From Dipteronia dyeriana (lineage: Eukaryota > Streptophyta > Magnoliopsida > Sapindales > Sapindaceae): a DNA stretch of 64,000 bases. Each line of letters begins with the position of its first letter. The first letter of the stretch is position 1. Position numbers and translations under genes: made by a program. The notes beneath the pieces are model-generated. The model was not told the DNA's origin and made no database searches. It worked only from the letters and a program-made list of their open reading frames with translations. This document shows positions 33,916-45,776 of the stretch, piece by piece. Location of the stretch: assembly GCA_032871835.1 (NCBI GenBank), contig CM065298.1, positions 110,363,476 to 110,427,475 of the forward strand, given 5' to 3'.

Positions 33916-34046
33916 TGAAGAGTTGAGTTGAAGCCAAAGTTGAGTTCAGTCTTATGGTAAAATAAGCATGTGCTTCAACATCAATGAAAGCTCCCTTCCT
34001 CGTGATTTATAGATGTATAAAGAGAGATAGTGGCTTGATATAGTCT

Positions 34047-34302
34047 GAGTTAATGATTTGAGATGCTGTCTTTGGCATTTGCTTATTATTTTGTTGAATC
34101 TTTTGTGTCCAAATATGTCTGAGAACTTGAAAGTTTGATTAAAATAGATTAATATCTGAATCTAATCTTAGTTTGAGTTAATGATTTGGGATGCTGTCTT
34201 TGGCATTTGCTTATTATTTTGTTGATTCTTTTGTGTCCAAATATGTCTGAGAACTTGAAAGTTTGATTAAAATAGATTAGTATCTGAATCTAATCTTAGC
34301 TA
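34047..34302 (+). repeat. 128-bp tandem duplication in an intron
   Basis: The unit at 34047-34174 is repeated at 34175-34302 with very few differences (for example GATTTGAGATG against GATTTGGGATG), so the duplication is fairly recent. Confidence 0.88.
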
Positions 34303-35798
34303 TCGTCTTCTGATTTAAAAGTAATAATAAAATGAACTATTTCAATTATTGTATAACTGAATTATAAACCTCGTGTCAGGATGCCTTTGCTTCCGAAAGA
34401 AGAAAAGCTAAAATGCTTAACTTTTCCATTGCATATGGAATGACTCCACAGGACCTTGCTGAGAATTGAAAGGTATGCTTGTTTACCAGATCTAAATTTG
34501 TGGCTCCAATTATTTTAAATTCAACAAGTTGATCTGCAAAACATGTTGGCTGCCATTCTCTTAATAAGGCTTCAGTGAAGGAGGCAAAGAGCACTGTTGA
34601 TCTCTGGTATAAACAAAGACAAGAAGTGCTCAGATGGCAAGAAGCTCGTAAAAGAGAAGCTCGTGAACTTTCAGAAGTTCACACACTGCTTGGAAGGGCC
34701 CGTCGTTTCAAATCATTCAGTTCTCAAATTGAAAGGGCTGCCATTAATACACCAGTGCAGGTTTTTCTTCTTTAACCTGTTATTAAGTTCTCTCTCTCTC
34801 TCTCTCTCTCTCATATTTAGGTGACTGCCACAGGGTAGTGCCGCTGGTGTTGCCATGTGTGCCAAGATGGAAATATCAACGAATGCACGTTTGAAGGAAC
34901 TTGGATGGATACTGCTTTTACAGGTTTAGTCCATGTCCTTGTTTCATCATGATTCTTTCATTTGGTTTTTCCTTGGATCTTCCTTGTAATATTATAGTAG
35001 TATTATAGTTTTTTCTTGGTAGATATCGCAGTAATTTCAATTCTGTCTCAGTACTCTGTAATATATATGCTTAAAACCTTAATCTTTAACTGCTCTCACA
35101 CTTACTTAAATTTATCTTGAATATGTCTGCATCCAACTAACTAGTAGGTAACTTGGATCCGTTCACTATTTAAAATTGTGTCTTTGCCTCATTTGATTTA
35201 TTTGATTTTGCAAATATTAGAACTATTCGAAAAATGAAATAAAATAAAACAATGTCTATTGCCTTTACGGGTACAAATGAGGCAAAGACAAACAAGTTAC
35301 CTTCCAACTAGTCGATAATATCTTCCAATTATCTAGATTTGTTGTCTATCAAAATGCTTCAAGAAACAAGTTTCAGTCATGACTTGCCTACGCATTCATT
35401 GCTTTTTATTTTAACTTCTTCTCTATAGTCTGATATCCAACATCTCATTGAATTGTCTCAAGTTTGAATTATATTGCAAAAACTGATTACCACACATTAG
35501 GTTCATGATGAAGTGATCTTGGAAGGTCCAAGTGAATCAGCTGAAGTTGCTAAGGCTATAGTTGTTGAATGCATGTCCAAGCCCTTCAATGGCAAGAATA
35601 TTCTGAGTGTTGATCTAAACGTTGATGCTAAGTGTGTTCAAAACTGGTATGCTGCTAAATAGACAGGATCGTAGCAAAAGAGCGATTGTGACAGTTTTCA
35701 TGCCATGACAAATTCTGTGCTGCCACCATAAAAATTTCCAACGCTGATGCAGTGAATCACTCAGTGCTAACATATTGAGTTGATGTAAAATATTTTGT

Positions 35799-35804
35799 AA
35801 TAAA
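35799..35804 (+). terminator. Probable polyA signal of the polymerase gene
   Basis: AATAAA, 137 bp after the terminal TAG, within TTTTGTAATAAAAAATGG. Confidence 0.5.
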
Positions 35805-35899
35805 AAATGGTTTATACACTTACATCTACATTAGTTTACCGTTAAGGTTCACGGTTTAATTATGTTATTCCTAGCTTCACAGGTTTTCCTTTTTTAGGA

Positions 35900-36672
35900 T
35901 CAATGATTACATCAATATATATATACAAAAGTCTGAGATTCAAAATCTACATTTATCAATACTCTAATGTTTTACTATCTGAATTATTAATTCCTAAGAT
36001 TTTGAATAACAATTTAGAAATCAATTCAATGATTTATCAATTGTCTTTAAAATTAATCTTTTGTAAATTATTTATTCCAATTGATTTAATGTATAAGATC
36101 TAAGCATTAAATGTATCTAATATTTTAAAAATATATAGTTAAGGTTCTTAATTTATACATCAAAATATAAAACCCGATTAATAAAATCAATTGTAACTAT
36201 CAAAAATACTCTATTAGGGGTGAAATAATTTAATTAATATTAATCAATGAAAAATAAGATTTATAAATATTAAAATCAATTTAGAAATTATAATAAATAG
36301 TAAAACTATAAAAATTATCAACAATTTTCATTCTACACCTTATAAATAAAATTAAAAATATATTGTGAATAAAAACCCTGTATTATGACAATATTGTAGC
36401 TGTAATTGTTGAGATCTGAATCCACACCGATTCTTCCAAAAAGCAGCTCCCTTTTTTCTTCTTCGCCGCTTCACACTGGTGTGCAACCACTTGCTTTTTT
36501 GTCTTTTTGTCTTCTACTGCTGCGTAGCCTCCACCTGTTTTCTAAACTCAATTACTTTTTATTACCGTTTCACCAAAATGAATCTAATTTAAATAATATT
36601 AATATTAAAATTGAACTATTAAATCTATTTTTGGGACAATAAATATTATATATATATATAATATACTCATCA
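35900..36672 (-). repeat. Element E 3' LTR (truncated)
   Basis: It matches the 5' LTR: AATTGAACTATTAAATCTATTT near 36610 corresponds to 44740, GTAATTGTTGAGATCT near 36396 to 43668, and GCTGCGTAGCCTCC near 36520 to 44372. The LTR starts TGATGAG (36672-36666, minus). It lacks about 290 bp present in the 5' LTR near 44395-44680 and does not contain the hAT insertion. Its outer end is lost. Confidence 0.8.
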
Positions 36673-38759
36673 AATACCCTCAAACCTAGGTTTTACTAGT
36701 CTTCGAGCAAAATAAAAATAAAAACTAAGAAAACTAAAAATTAAAATCCTAACTAAACCTAAGCTAAGCAACTTCCTAGGATTTTGTCTCTTGAGGGTTT
36801 ACCGGCTATGATACCTATAAACATATTTATGTAAAAACCAATTAGATCAAGATGCAACTCAATATGCTAATAAAGACAAATGCAAGCTAAATCCACTGAA
36901 TAAAGACTAAAATTATGTCACTTATTTCAATACATCACTAGTTCGATGAAAAGCTCATACTCAAGACGCTCTAGCTTTAAAAACACAATCGTCAAATGCT
37001 ATAGATGTAATTCGTATCGACTCTAATTCTCACTAGATGTCACTCATATTTCACATAGAACCTAGACAAATACACTCATCAAGCATATGCGAATGGAGTT
37101 TATGTAGAAGAAATTTCAAATTATTATCGCATATAAATATATAATATAGAAAAACACGTGAATTTATGCAAAACATCTCATGAACGGAATCATATATTAA
37201 GAACAAGATAGAGCACATGTTTCCTTTACTCTTAACCTAGCATTCCCAACAGATCAATTAAGACTTTAATTGGGTTGTAATGGGGCCATGGGGTGAAGGT
37301 TAAGAAGAACAAAAAAAAAGTAAGCAACAAAACCTGGTACCATTTCGAGAAATTCTTATGAAAATCTTCAATACTTGGTTGAATTTCTTCAAACTTTGTC
37401 TTCATTTAACTTGCATCCAGGCTTCTTGAAACTTTCACGAACATACTCCTTCCCTTGTTCACTTTCATTTGATTCAACATATCATTCATTTTTTTTCTTT
37501 TTTTTTACAATCCATTTTTTTTTTAAATGAGATGAGAACTTTGTACATCAATTATATAATTTCCAACACCTCTCATACATTGCTTACATATGGATTCTTT
37601 CTTCTACCTTGTATATACAATTCACGATCCACCCCTTTTTCTTTGCAATTCATGTATATTCGAACTCTTTTCACTCTTCTTCATCACTTTCTCAATATAA
37701 TCCAAAGCTATAAGATATGACTAAATATTAAAACTTATTGGGTTTTCAGTTAATATGGGTGATAAAAGAAAAAGACTTATAGTGTTTGGTTTTAAAATTA
37801 GCTATGGAGCACACACACAAGTAGGAAATATTTAAGGCCTTTTTAAGTGAGTTTAAGCGTATATTGCCTATGTCATTTCTAATGGTTTAATAAAATCAAG
37901 ACAATTCCACATGTGAAATCTTTTTATGATGAATGTTTTTTAATATCCAATGCATAACCTATTGAGATCAATTTCTAATTCTAAGAACCTGATAAGTGTT
38001 TAGGAGTAGAAACAAACAAACCCTCTAATATGTACGCTATTTGGCTTAGTAAACTCACAAGGGTAGTCTCCACTATTAATCATGGCAATCCAACTAAGCA
38101 TCCTATCCATCATCACATCAAGATCATGCCATAATTTTATAAAAATGCAATGCAATACTCTAAGTGGCAAGACGTTAGTCTAAACTCAATGATTAAAGCG
38201 TACACTTACGTCTCTAAAGGCAAACCTAAGAGCATCTCGAACCTGGTTATTTTGCAGAAGACAAACTAAAAAATAATAATAAACAAGTTTTTTTTTAAAC
38301 CAATTTTTTTTGAAAATTTTGTTCCCCACCCCCAACCAATTATAAACATTGTCCTCAATGTTTCCTGAACATAATAACCGCAATTGCACATGCACAGAAC
38401 AAAAGATAAGGGAAATAAGAAACAATATCAAATAGTAAGAGACCACACCTGATTTGTTCCGTAATATATTCTAACAAAAAAAAAAATGAAATCAAGAATA
38501 CACGTGAAATAACTTAAAAATATAAAATTGACAACTCACCCCATTTTTTTTCTCTAAATCTAACAACCTAGGACACAAACAATAAAGAAAGAAAAAAAAA
38601 CTAAGAAACTAAAGAAAAAAGAATCGCCACAAAATGGATCAACTGTAATCATCCAAAAGAATCTCTTCCAATTTCAAGTCAAACTGTGAAGTTTTCTCTA
38701 CAAATAGCAATGGTGTAGATTCAAAAGATGAAAAAGATTTAGTCATAACATTTGGTTCA
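36673..38759 (-). other. Element E 3' internal region, non-coding
   Basis: It lies between protease and 3' LTR. TTGCTCGAAGACTAG (near 36713-36699, minus) and ACATTGAGGACAATG (near 38357-38343, minus) also occur in element G on the plus strand (50337 and 48738), marking them as 3' internal features of this gypsy type. No RT or integrase coding is present; the sequence goes almost directly from the protease end to this region. Confidence 0.65.
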
Positions 38760-41040
38760 TCACTCACAATCTCCCGTAATTCCTATGCCAAACTGAGTTA
38801 GTTTCTTTTTCATTGGGTCATCATCAAAATATTCTAAGAATGGATCATGATATGCATGATCAACCATGTTAATCTCACTTTCCTTTTCTTGCTCTTGAAG
38901 TTGTTGACTAACATTAAAAACATTAAGCTCGACAATTATATTCACAAAAGACAACTTCAACACACCATTACGATAACGCATTAGATGTAGCCAAGAAAGG
39001 ATAACCCAAAATCATAGGAATTTGCCACTAGTGTTGATTACAGGTTGAGTATCAATAACAGAAATCGACAGGAAAATAAAATTTATCAACCTTGATTAGA
39101 ACATCCTCTATGATTCCCCTAGGAAATTTAATAAACCTATAAGCTAACTAGAGTCTCATAGGAGTGGGTTTTAGCTCCCTAATCTCAATTGCACATACAC
39201 AGAATATGACAACAAATTAATGCTCACCCCTAAATCAAGTAAGGCCATATCAATCATATGATCACCTATAACACAAGAACTAGTAGGACATCCAAGATCT
39301 TTAAATTTGACAGGAGTTTTCATTTGAATTATGAAACTTACATGCTCAGTCAAAAATACCAGTTTTGGAACATTTATTTTTCTTTTCACAACACAGATCT
39401 TTCAAAATTTTGGCATATGCAGGCACTTGCTGAATAGCATCAAGAAAAGGGATGTTTATGCTAACTTGCTTAAACACCTCTAAAATATCATTATGTGGTG
39501 TGCCTTTCATTAATGGAACAAGTCTTTATGGAAATTGAGCTCTAGGAACATAAGGTGCAGTAGACAAATCTGGCTCTAGTGACTCTCTAAAAGTGGATTT
39601 CTCAACTATGTTCTCTTCACTAGGCTTTTGATAAGGCCTTTCAATTTCTTTCCCCTTTCTAGGTACATTCACATGATTATCAATTATCTTACCAGATCTA
39701 AGAGTGGTGACAGATTTAACTTCCTCATGATGAACATTAGAGACATGTGACAATCTTACCTCATATTGTCCCTTTGGATTAGGAATTGGTGGACTTGGGA
39801 ATTTCTCTCTTTCTCTTTCTCTTATGACATTGGCTAATTGACCCACTTGAGTTTCAATCTTCAAGATAGCTTGCTGGGTAGTTTGCATAAATTGCTGTTA
39901 AGTGTCCTCTAAGGAAGGTTTCCTTTGAGGTGCATCAAATTGGGGAATAGATTTAAACAGGAGGATGCGATGGATTATGAGCAACAAATTCTTGCCCTCT
40001 ATAACTCATTGAAGACTGGTTTTTCCTCCAAGAAAAAATTGGGTGAGTCCCATAAGAATTGAGTGCATTTGCTTGCTCATCATAGCTCTCAGGATAGGTA
40101 GAGGATGGGTTGGCACACAAAACACGCACCTCACTCCTAACACTAATGGTCGTGTTCATCTTTTGACTCAAAACTAATGCTTCTACCTTCCTTTTGAGAC
40201 AAGCTAAAGCACTCATCATATGTACATCATCACTCACCTCATACAACCCCCCTTTCTTAGGTACTTGTATTGGCCTCTCCTATTGGGTAGAAAAATCCCA
40301 CTGTTGAGAATTTTCAGACAATGTCTCTAGAAATTCCCATGCATCCATCTCCCTAAGGTTTAAAAATGCTCCGCCATTCATAGACTCGATCATGTATTGG
40401 TTTGACATGGTCAAACCATTATAAAAATATTGCACGAGTCTCCAAACCTCAAAACCATGGTGGGGAAATTTAAAAAGCAAGTCTTTAAATTTTTCCCAAC
40501 ACTTATAAATTTTTTCACCATCTTTTTGATAAAAATCAGAAATTTCTCTCCTAAGGGAATTGGTTTTGGCCATGGGAAAAAAATTATTTAAGAACTTGTT
40601 AACTAATGTGTCCCAACTAGTGATAGATCTAGAAGCTAGAGAGTTCAACCATGCTTTTCTCTTATCTTTCACTGAAAGGGAAACAGACAAAGCCTAACTG
40701 GCTCATTCGAAAAATTCTGGAAATGGAATGTAGAACAAATGTCAAGAAAATCGTTAACATGCATGTAAGGATCCCTTCTATCTAACACGTAAAAAGATGG
40801 AAGAAGCTGAATTACAGTCGATTTAAGTTCAAAGTGTGTAGCCACAATATCCGACAACACGATACATGATGGATGATTAACTGTAATAGGTGAAAAGTAT
40901 TCCCTAAGAGTTTTCTCATCGGGTGCTACAGGTTCCCCTACTTTATTGTTATCATTGTTTCCATCATTTTCAACCATATTAAATGCAAAGTTGTTAATCC
41001 TAATCAAATGATTATGTGAATCCCGACCCCAAGCACACAT
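38760..41040 (-). pseudogene. Element E gag-protease, broken
   Basis: Pieces from 5' to 3': 41040-40669, 40690-40280, 40246-39953, 39888-39526, 39389-39171 and 38981-38760. The gag core has the typical plant gypsy block with Trp residues (KRKAWLNSL, then FYNGLT and GGAFLN, then AWEFLETLSENSQQWD). A QVGQLAN segment marks the end of gag. The protease piece reads CVIGDHMIDMALLDLG, where the active-site triad, normally Asp-x-Gly, is DLG. Frame changes occur near 40680, 40265 and 39920, with stops between pieces. Gag would form the particle; the element cannot move alone. Confidence 0.8.
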
Positions 41041-41310
41041 AAAGTAGCACAGATCCTAGCCACAAATCTCTAGTCCTAAGGTCACTAATCCTTTTTTTCT
41101 TTTTCTTTTTCAAACAAAAGAAAGCACACAACAGAAAAAATGACGCCAACAAAATACTAAAATAAATATAAAATTAAACAAACTAGCTACAGGACACTAA
41201 GAGAACAACTATTAAAAGCATGCGAGAAAGAAGAAAAAAAGAAAAGAAAAACTATAATGCAAACACTGACACAAAAACTCACACCAAGATTTAAACTAAC
41301 AACTAACAAA

Positions 41311-42935
41311 GGGTATATATCATTTTCGTCTTTATGGTTTACCATATTATCCATTTTGATCTTTGTCGTTTCAGTATTGATCCGTTTAATCCTTCTATGA
41401 CGTTTTCCGTTAATGACAAGCCATCTATCATGTTCAGAGGGTAAACTGACCTTACTGTCCTTAAAGTGTCTGAAGGGGCATACAAGGACAATTTTGCCCT
41501 CCATAAGTGCTATTTTACCCTTCTAAAGAACAAAAAATAAAATTCAAACTTTGATTCGATGGAGATCCATCAAAAAACAAAGGAAAAAAAATAAAATTCA
41601 AACTTTGTTCTTTGGAGGAGATTTGGATCTCCATCAAATAACAAAGAAAATAAAAATAAAAACTCAAACCTTGTTCTTTAGAGACTGAATCTCCACCGAA
41701 GAACAAAAAATAAATAAATTAAAATTCAAGCTTTGGATTTGGATGATTGGAACTCCATCCAAAGAACAAAAAAAAAATTAAATTTTTTCCTGAAATCACA
41801 ACAAAACACCACCATCATCAGATTTTCAGAAACTCAAACACAAACTCAACCACACCACCATCATCAGTTTTGCAGGAACTCAAACACAAACTCAGCCAAA
41901 TAAAAACTCAAACCCTAAAATCAAACACAAACACAAGCCCTAAAATCAACCACTAACATCAACACCAACTCTCTCAATCTCTCTCTGTCACACACAAAAA
42001 GCTGGGTTCGACCCCACCTAGATATGGAATCAAACCCAATTTCAAACCAGATATGTATTCGAACCAACGCACCAACCCAGAAACCTAATATCACCCAACT
42101 TCTTACCATCTCCCAAACACGACCACGACCACTACTGGCATTAGAAACCAAAACCGCCACAAAACCGTTGAAAAACCCACCTTAATTGGTGATGAGAGAT
42201 CGACTCAGAGTGGAGATGAGTGAGGGATCAAGTGACCGAAGTCTTGGAGACTGAAATGAGCGACTGAGGGATCGAAGGATCGTAGAGACTAGAGGTGGTG
42301 GTTATCGTGCTTTCAGCAGGCTAGGGTGCTGTGTTTGGGTGGTGGTGGCGACAGTTAGGGTTAGGGTTTGTGTTTGAGCTATGATGGTCTGATGGATTAG
42401 TTGTTGAAGAAGATATGGAAGATTTTTTTTTCTTTTGAAATGAGGCAAATGGCGATGGTGGGTGACTAGGTGGCTGTTTTGTTATTATTATTATTTTTTG
42501 TTTTAATGGTTTTCATTATTTAATTTAATTATATTTATTATTTTATTTTAATATTAGTTTTTTAATTTGATAATTTTTAGGGTTCAGACTTCAGAGGGAG
42601 AGAAAAGAGAAGAGTTTATATATTTTTATTTTTAATATTCTTTTTTAATTTTTAATTTAATAATATTTATTAAATTAATGATGATTTTATTATTATTAAT
42701 TTCTAAAGTTACCGTTTTACCCTTCTTAAAAAATTGATTATAGAAGAATATATGACGATTTTACAATTTTACCCTCGCTTTATTAACGGAAATTTTAAAA
42801 ACCCTAACGGAATTAGACAGTAGGAAACAAAATAGGGATTAATTGAAATGATAGGGACCTGTACGACAAACACTGAAACGACGAGGATCAAAATAAATAA
42901 TATGGTAAACCATATGGATGAAATGATTTTTACCC
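41311..42935. mobile_element. Mutator-like element, 1625 bp, nested in element E
   Basis: Terminal inverted repeats of at least 70 bp begin GGGTA at 41311 and end TACCC at 42935; both ends share ATGGTTTACCATATTAT. Perfect 9-bp target duplications ACTAACAAA flank it (41302-41310 and 42936-42944). The interior has a direct repeat (CACCACCATCATCAG near 41809 and 41853) and short frames (41747-41956 +, 42160-41921 -) that match nothing I recognise. No transposase, so it is non-autonomous. Confidence 0.88.
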
Positions 42936-43082
42936 ACTAACAAATAATATAATACTTAAAAGAAGAATGAAACAACTGACACTATTTTTTTTTTTTTAAA
43001 ATACAAAACTGACAAAATAAATTCTAAACTAAAACTAGTAGAAGAATTAAACAAATCTAGATTAAACTAATCTTTCAATCAA

Positions 43083-43100
43083 TCCTGGACAGTGACACCA
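43083..43100 (-). promoter_or_regulatory. Element E primer-binding site
   Basis: The minus strand reads TGGTGTCACTGTCCAGGA, a mutated form of the tRNA-Asp-type primer site of many plant gypsy elements, six bases inside the LTR end. Confidence 0.7.
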
Positions 43101-43106
43101 AAAATT

Positions 43107-44798
43107 TGTTATGATAAATTTTTTAAAATACTCGCAAGCGTACGAGTCTATTGTAAAATAGACTTATGCGAAGTACGAGGTCGATCCCACAAGGACTGAT
43201 GAAAAACTAATCGAATCTAAATTTAATCTAATCCTAATCTAGATAAGGAAAGGTGAATTTTGAACTAATTAAAACTAAAAAGTAAATTAACATGCAACTA
43301 ACATAAAAAATTAATTAAAGAACTAAAATTGCAAACTTTACCCAATGGAAGAAAAGCCTGAGGTTCGGAATTCACGTAATGTTTTATTATTCGAATTATT
43401 AATTCCCAAGATTATGAGTAGTAATTTAGAAATCAATCCAATACTTTATCAAGATTTGTCAATTACGTCCTTAAATTTAATTAATATCAATCGATGAAAA
43501 ATAAGAATTATAAACATTAAAACCAATTTGGGTACTATAATAAATAGTAAAACTATTACAATGTTAATAAGGTTTCATCCTACATCTCAGAAATAAAATT
43601 AGAAACACATGGTGAAATCAAGAACAGAAATTGAATAAAACCACGGTATTATGACGATATTGTAACTGTAATTGTTGAGATCTAAATCCACATCGCCCAA
43701 AAAATCTACTCCCTATTTTCTTCTTCGCTGCTTCACATTGCCGCACAACTAGGGATGACAATTTGACCCGCACCCGTGGGCACCCGCCCGAACCCGACCC
43801 TGTAGGGTCGGGTGTGGATGGTGAATTTATGATCCGTGGACCCGCGAACCCGTTTAATAAAAAACCCAGTGGGTTCGCGGGTTGAAAAAATGAACCCGCG
43901 GGTTAGACCCGCGAACCCGTATAAATAAAATACTTGTATATAAACATACATAGACATTTGAATTATTTTTGGTCGTTTTATTTTTATAGCTATTATTGTT
44001 TTGTAATGTATCAAGTAGGGAATTAGAAATGGAAATTTAATTCAATTAAATATCCAATAGGTGATTACATGTGGAAATTTACAAATGACAAATCGCGAGT
44101 TCGTTGGTTGCTGGTTTGTGGGTATCCTGTGGGTGAATCATCCACCCATGAACCAACATTGTTTCGCGAGTTCGCGGGTGAGGGTATGAGTGCAGCTATA
44201 ACCCGTGGGTTCAAACCCGTCTGCGAACCCGCTTACCTATGCGGGTTCAAGGGCGGGCGGGCGTGGGTGAGGAAAATTTTCACGGGTGAGGATTTGAATT
44301 TTATAAAACCCACCTGAACCCGACCCACTACCATCCCTACGCACAACCACTCGTTTTTTTGTCTTCAACTGCTGCGTAGCCTCCTCCTGTTTTCTTCAAA
44401 CAAACGCCCCCCTTAAACCCTTGCCTTTTGTCTTCGTTTATATCTCCTCCTTTAAAAAGCACTGCTTTCCTCGCTTTAATTTATTTCCTTTTTCAGGTCA
44501 TGCTTTGCAAAGGGAATTTGTGGTAACAATTGGGCCACATCTTCAATTATCTCATGGGCTCCACTAAACTTAAGCTTTATTTGGCTTAACCTGGAAAAAT
44601 CTTTTGAATTAGAAAATCCTTCTTTTGATCCAATTCAATGTAGTCCAGTTAAATGTTTCAATTTTCTTCCATTCCAAACTCAATTGCTTTTTATTTCTGT
44701 TTCACCAAAATAAATCTAATTAAAATGAAACTAATTTTAAAATTGGACTATTAAATCTATTTTTAGAGACAATAAATATATATAAAATATGCTCATCA
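43107..44798 (-). repeat. Element E 5' LTR with hAT insertion
   Basis: From TGATGAG (44798-44792, minus) to ...CATAACA (43113-43107, minus). It is 1692 bp long, or about 1094 bp without the inserted hAT element and its duplication. It holds blocks shared with the 3' LTR. Confidence 0.78.
43750..44339. mobile_element. Non-autonomous hAT element, family 1 copy 1
   Basis: Ends TAGGGATG...CATCCCTA. Perfect 8-bp target duplication CGCACAAC (43742-43749 and 44340-44347), as made by hAT transposases. Both sub-ends are packed with ACCCG/CGGGT motifs; the 590-bp element is otherwise A/T-rich. Open frames here (44014-43733 -, 44069-44317 +) follow the ACCCG repeats and are not genes. Confidence 0.92.
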
Positions 44799-44962
44799 AG
44801 TTTGCAGCGAATTTTCCAGGCTCTGTGGTGCAAGTGCTCCAACCTGTAACAAGTAACATACTATTAAAGCTCCTTATCTTGACCTTTATGAAAATTTTGA
44901 AGTTTAACTCTTAAAAATTTGTTATCTCATTGGATAATGTAAATCTAAAACACACTATTGTT

Positions 44963-45631
44963 TAGGGCTGGACACGGTCCGATTTGGTTCGGTTTCAACG
45001 ATAACTAGACCAAACTAAAATTTCGGTGTTTTGAAAAACTGGACCAATCTCTTTTTTTGACCAGACTAGACCAAATTATATTGGTTCGATTCGGTTTTGT
45101 CCGGTCTAGCAGTTTTGATTTATCACAATTTTTTTTCAATGTAATGTGAAGTTACATGCTCCTAATGATTAGCAAGTAGATAAAAAAAATAAAAATTATA
45201 TCAAATCACTTGTTCTATCCTTAGTTTAATTTTAAATATATATATATTTTTTACCATTATATAATGTAAAACAAATAATAACTTTATAAAACAAATGGAT
45301 TTTTTTTTTCAATTTCATGTTAGAGTTCTTTCGACCTTGCGCTAAAGTTGACGAGTTAATAAAACACATGAAATAATAAATTAGGTTTTTGACTTTAATG
45401 TTTTTCTTTTAAGTTTTATCGAAGAGTTTTGAGTGTGATCTACATTGGAATAAAAGTGTTTTAAAAGCATTCGGTTTACTTTCCGGTCCGGGTTCAATAA
45501 GTTTAGACCATAGACCGGGCTAGACCATACAATTTTGTTGTAACAAAACCATACGGTTTTTTAAAAGTAAAGAAACAAACCAAACCAAGCGGTTTGATTT
45601 GTTTCAGTTCAGTTCACGGTTTATGGCCCTA
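44963..45631. mobile_element. Non-autonomous hAT element, family 2
   Basis: Ends TAGGGC...GCCCTA. Flanks CTATTGTT (44955-44962) and CAATTGTT (45632-45639), a 7/8 match for an 8-bp duplication. Sub-ends carry repeated CGGTTTGGT/ACCGGACC-type motifs. 669 bp, no transposase. Confidence 0.8.
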
Positions 45632-45776
45632 CAATTGTTAATCAGGCTAAATAACATAAGATAAGTGTTTGAACACTTCGATCAGAATGAAAACTTTAAA
45701 CACAGATTTGAAACAGCTGAATTAAATAAATGGAAGAAATAAGAAATAGGAAGCCAACAAAAACAAATTTACTTAT

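Larger units (their letters stand above)
28046..35662 (+). pseudogene. POP: Plant organellar DNA polymerase I, unprocessed pseudogene
   Basis: Related to Arabidopsis POLIA/POLIB, the family-A polymerase that replicates mitochondrial and plastid DNA. Exons chosen by splice sites and frame: 28046-28161, 28266-29400, 29579-29770, 30311-30985, 31730-32132, 32529-32624, 33023-33115, 33198-33365, 34380-34472, 34569-34760, 34834-34923 and 35501-35662 (TAG). Breaks: TAG in exon 2 (28441-28443), frame change in exon 4 (about 30600-30615), TAG in exon 5 (31947-31949), exon 8 losing its 3' end and donor after 33365, and TGA for Trp in exon 9 (34467-34469). Introns are kept, so it is a decayed gene or gene duplicate, not a retrocopy. 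The start at 28046 gives a Ser/Arg-rich, acid-poor N-terminus like an organelle transit peptide. Splice sites are still good, so transcripts may persist. Confidence 0.9.
32529..35662 (+). pseudogene. Polymerase pseudogene, palm/fingers exons 6-12
   Basis: Family-A motifs in order: GRLSCRRPNLQ (exon 6); motif A as LIVADYGQ/LELRILAHL across exons 7-8; motif B as RRKAKMLNFSIAYG (exon 9), followed by the TGA; AAINTPVQ/GSAAGVAM (exons 10-11), where the usual Asp after GSAA is Gly; and motif C VHDEV (exon 12, 35501-35515). Exon 8 stops matching after HPQPGE (33365). The roughly nine codons leading to exon 9 and the donor site are missing, replaced by the hairpin-bearing segment. The catalytic Asp of motifs A and C survive. 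Confidence 0.82.
35900..44798 (-). mobile_element. Ty3/gypsy retrotransposon E, pol-deleted, with nested insertions
   Basis: Minus strand. The 5' LTR is at 43107-44798, primer site at 43100-43083, gag and protease at 41040-38760, a 3' non-coding part follows, and a truncated 3' LTR is at 36672-35900. The two LTRs align along most of the shorter one. No RT, RNase H or integrase motifs occur between protease and 3' LTR. Gag type and the tRNA-Asp-like primer site suggest the Athila/Tat clade. It abuts the 3' end of the polymerase pseudogene; the left LTR end and any target duplication are lost. Confidence 0.8.

Noticed and set aside
41747..42160. Gene captured by the 1.6-kb Mutator-like element
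   Set aside because: The short frames on both strands overlap each other and match no family I know. Kept only as a question under the element.
43733..44317. Open frames on both strands within the hAT element
   Set aside because: They follow the ACCCG/CGGGT sub-end repeats, appear on both strands and in both copies (55632-55360, 55797-56084, 56038-55751), and resemble no transposase.
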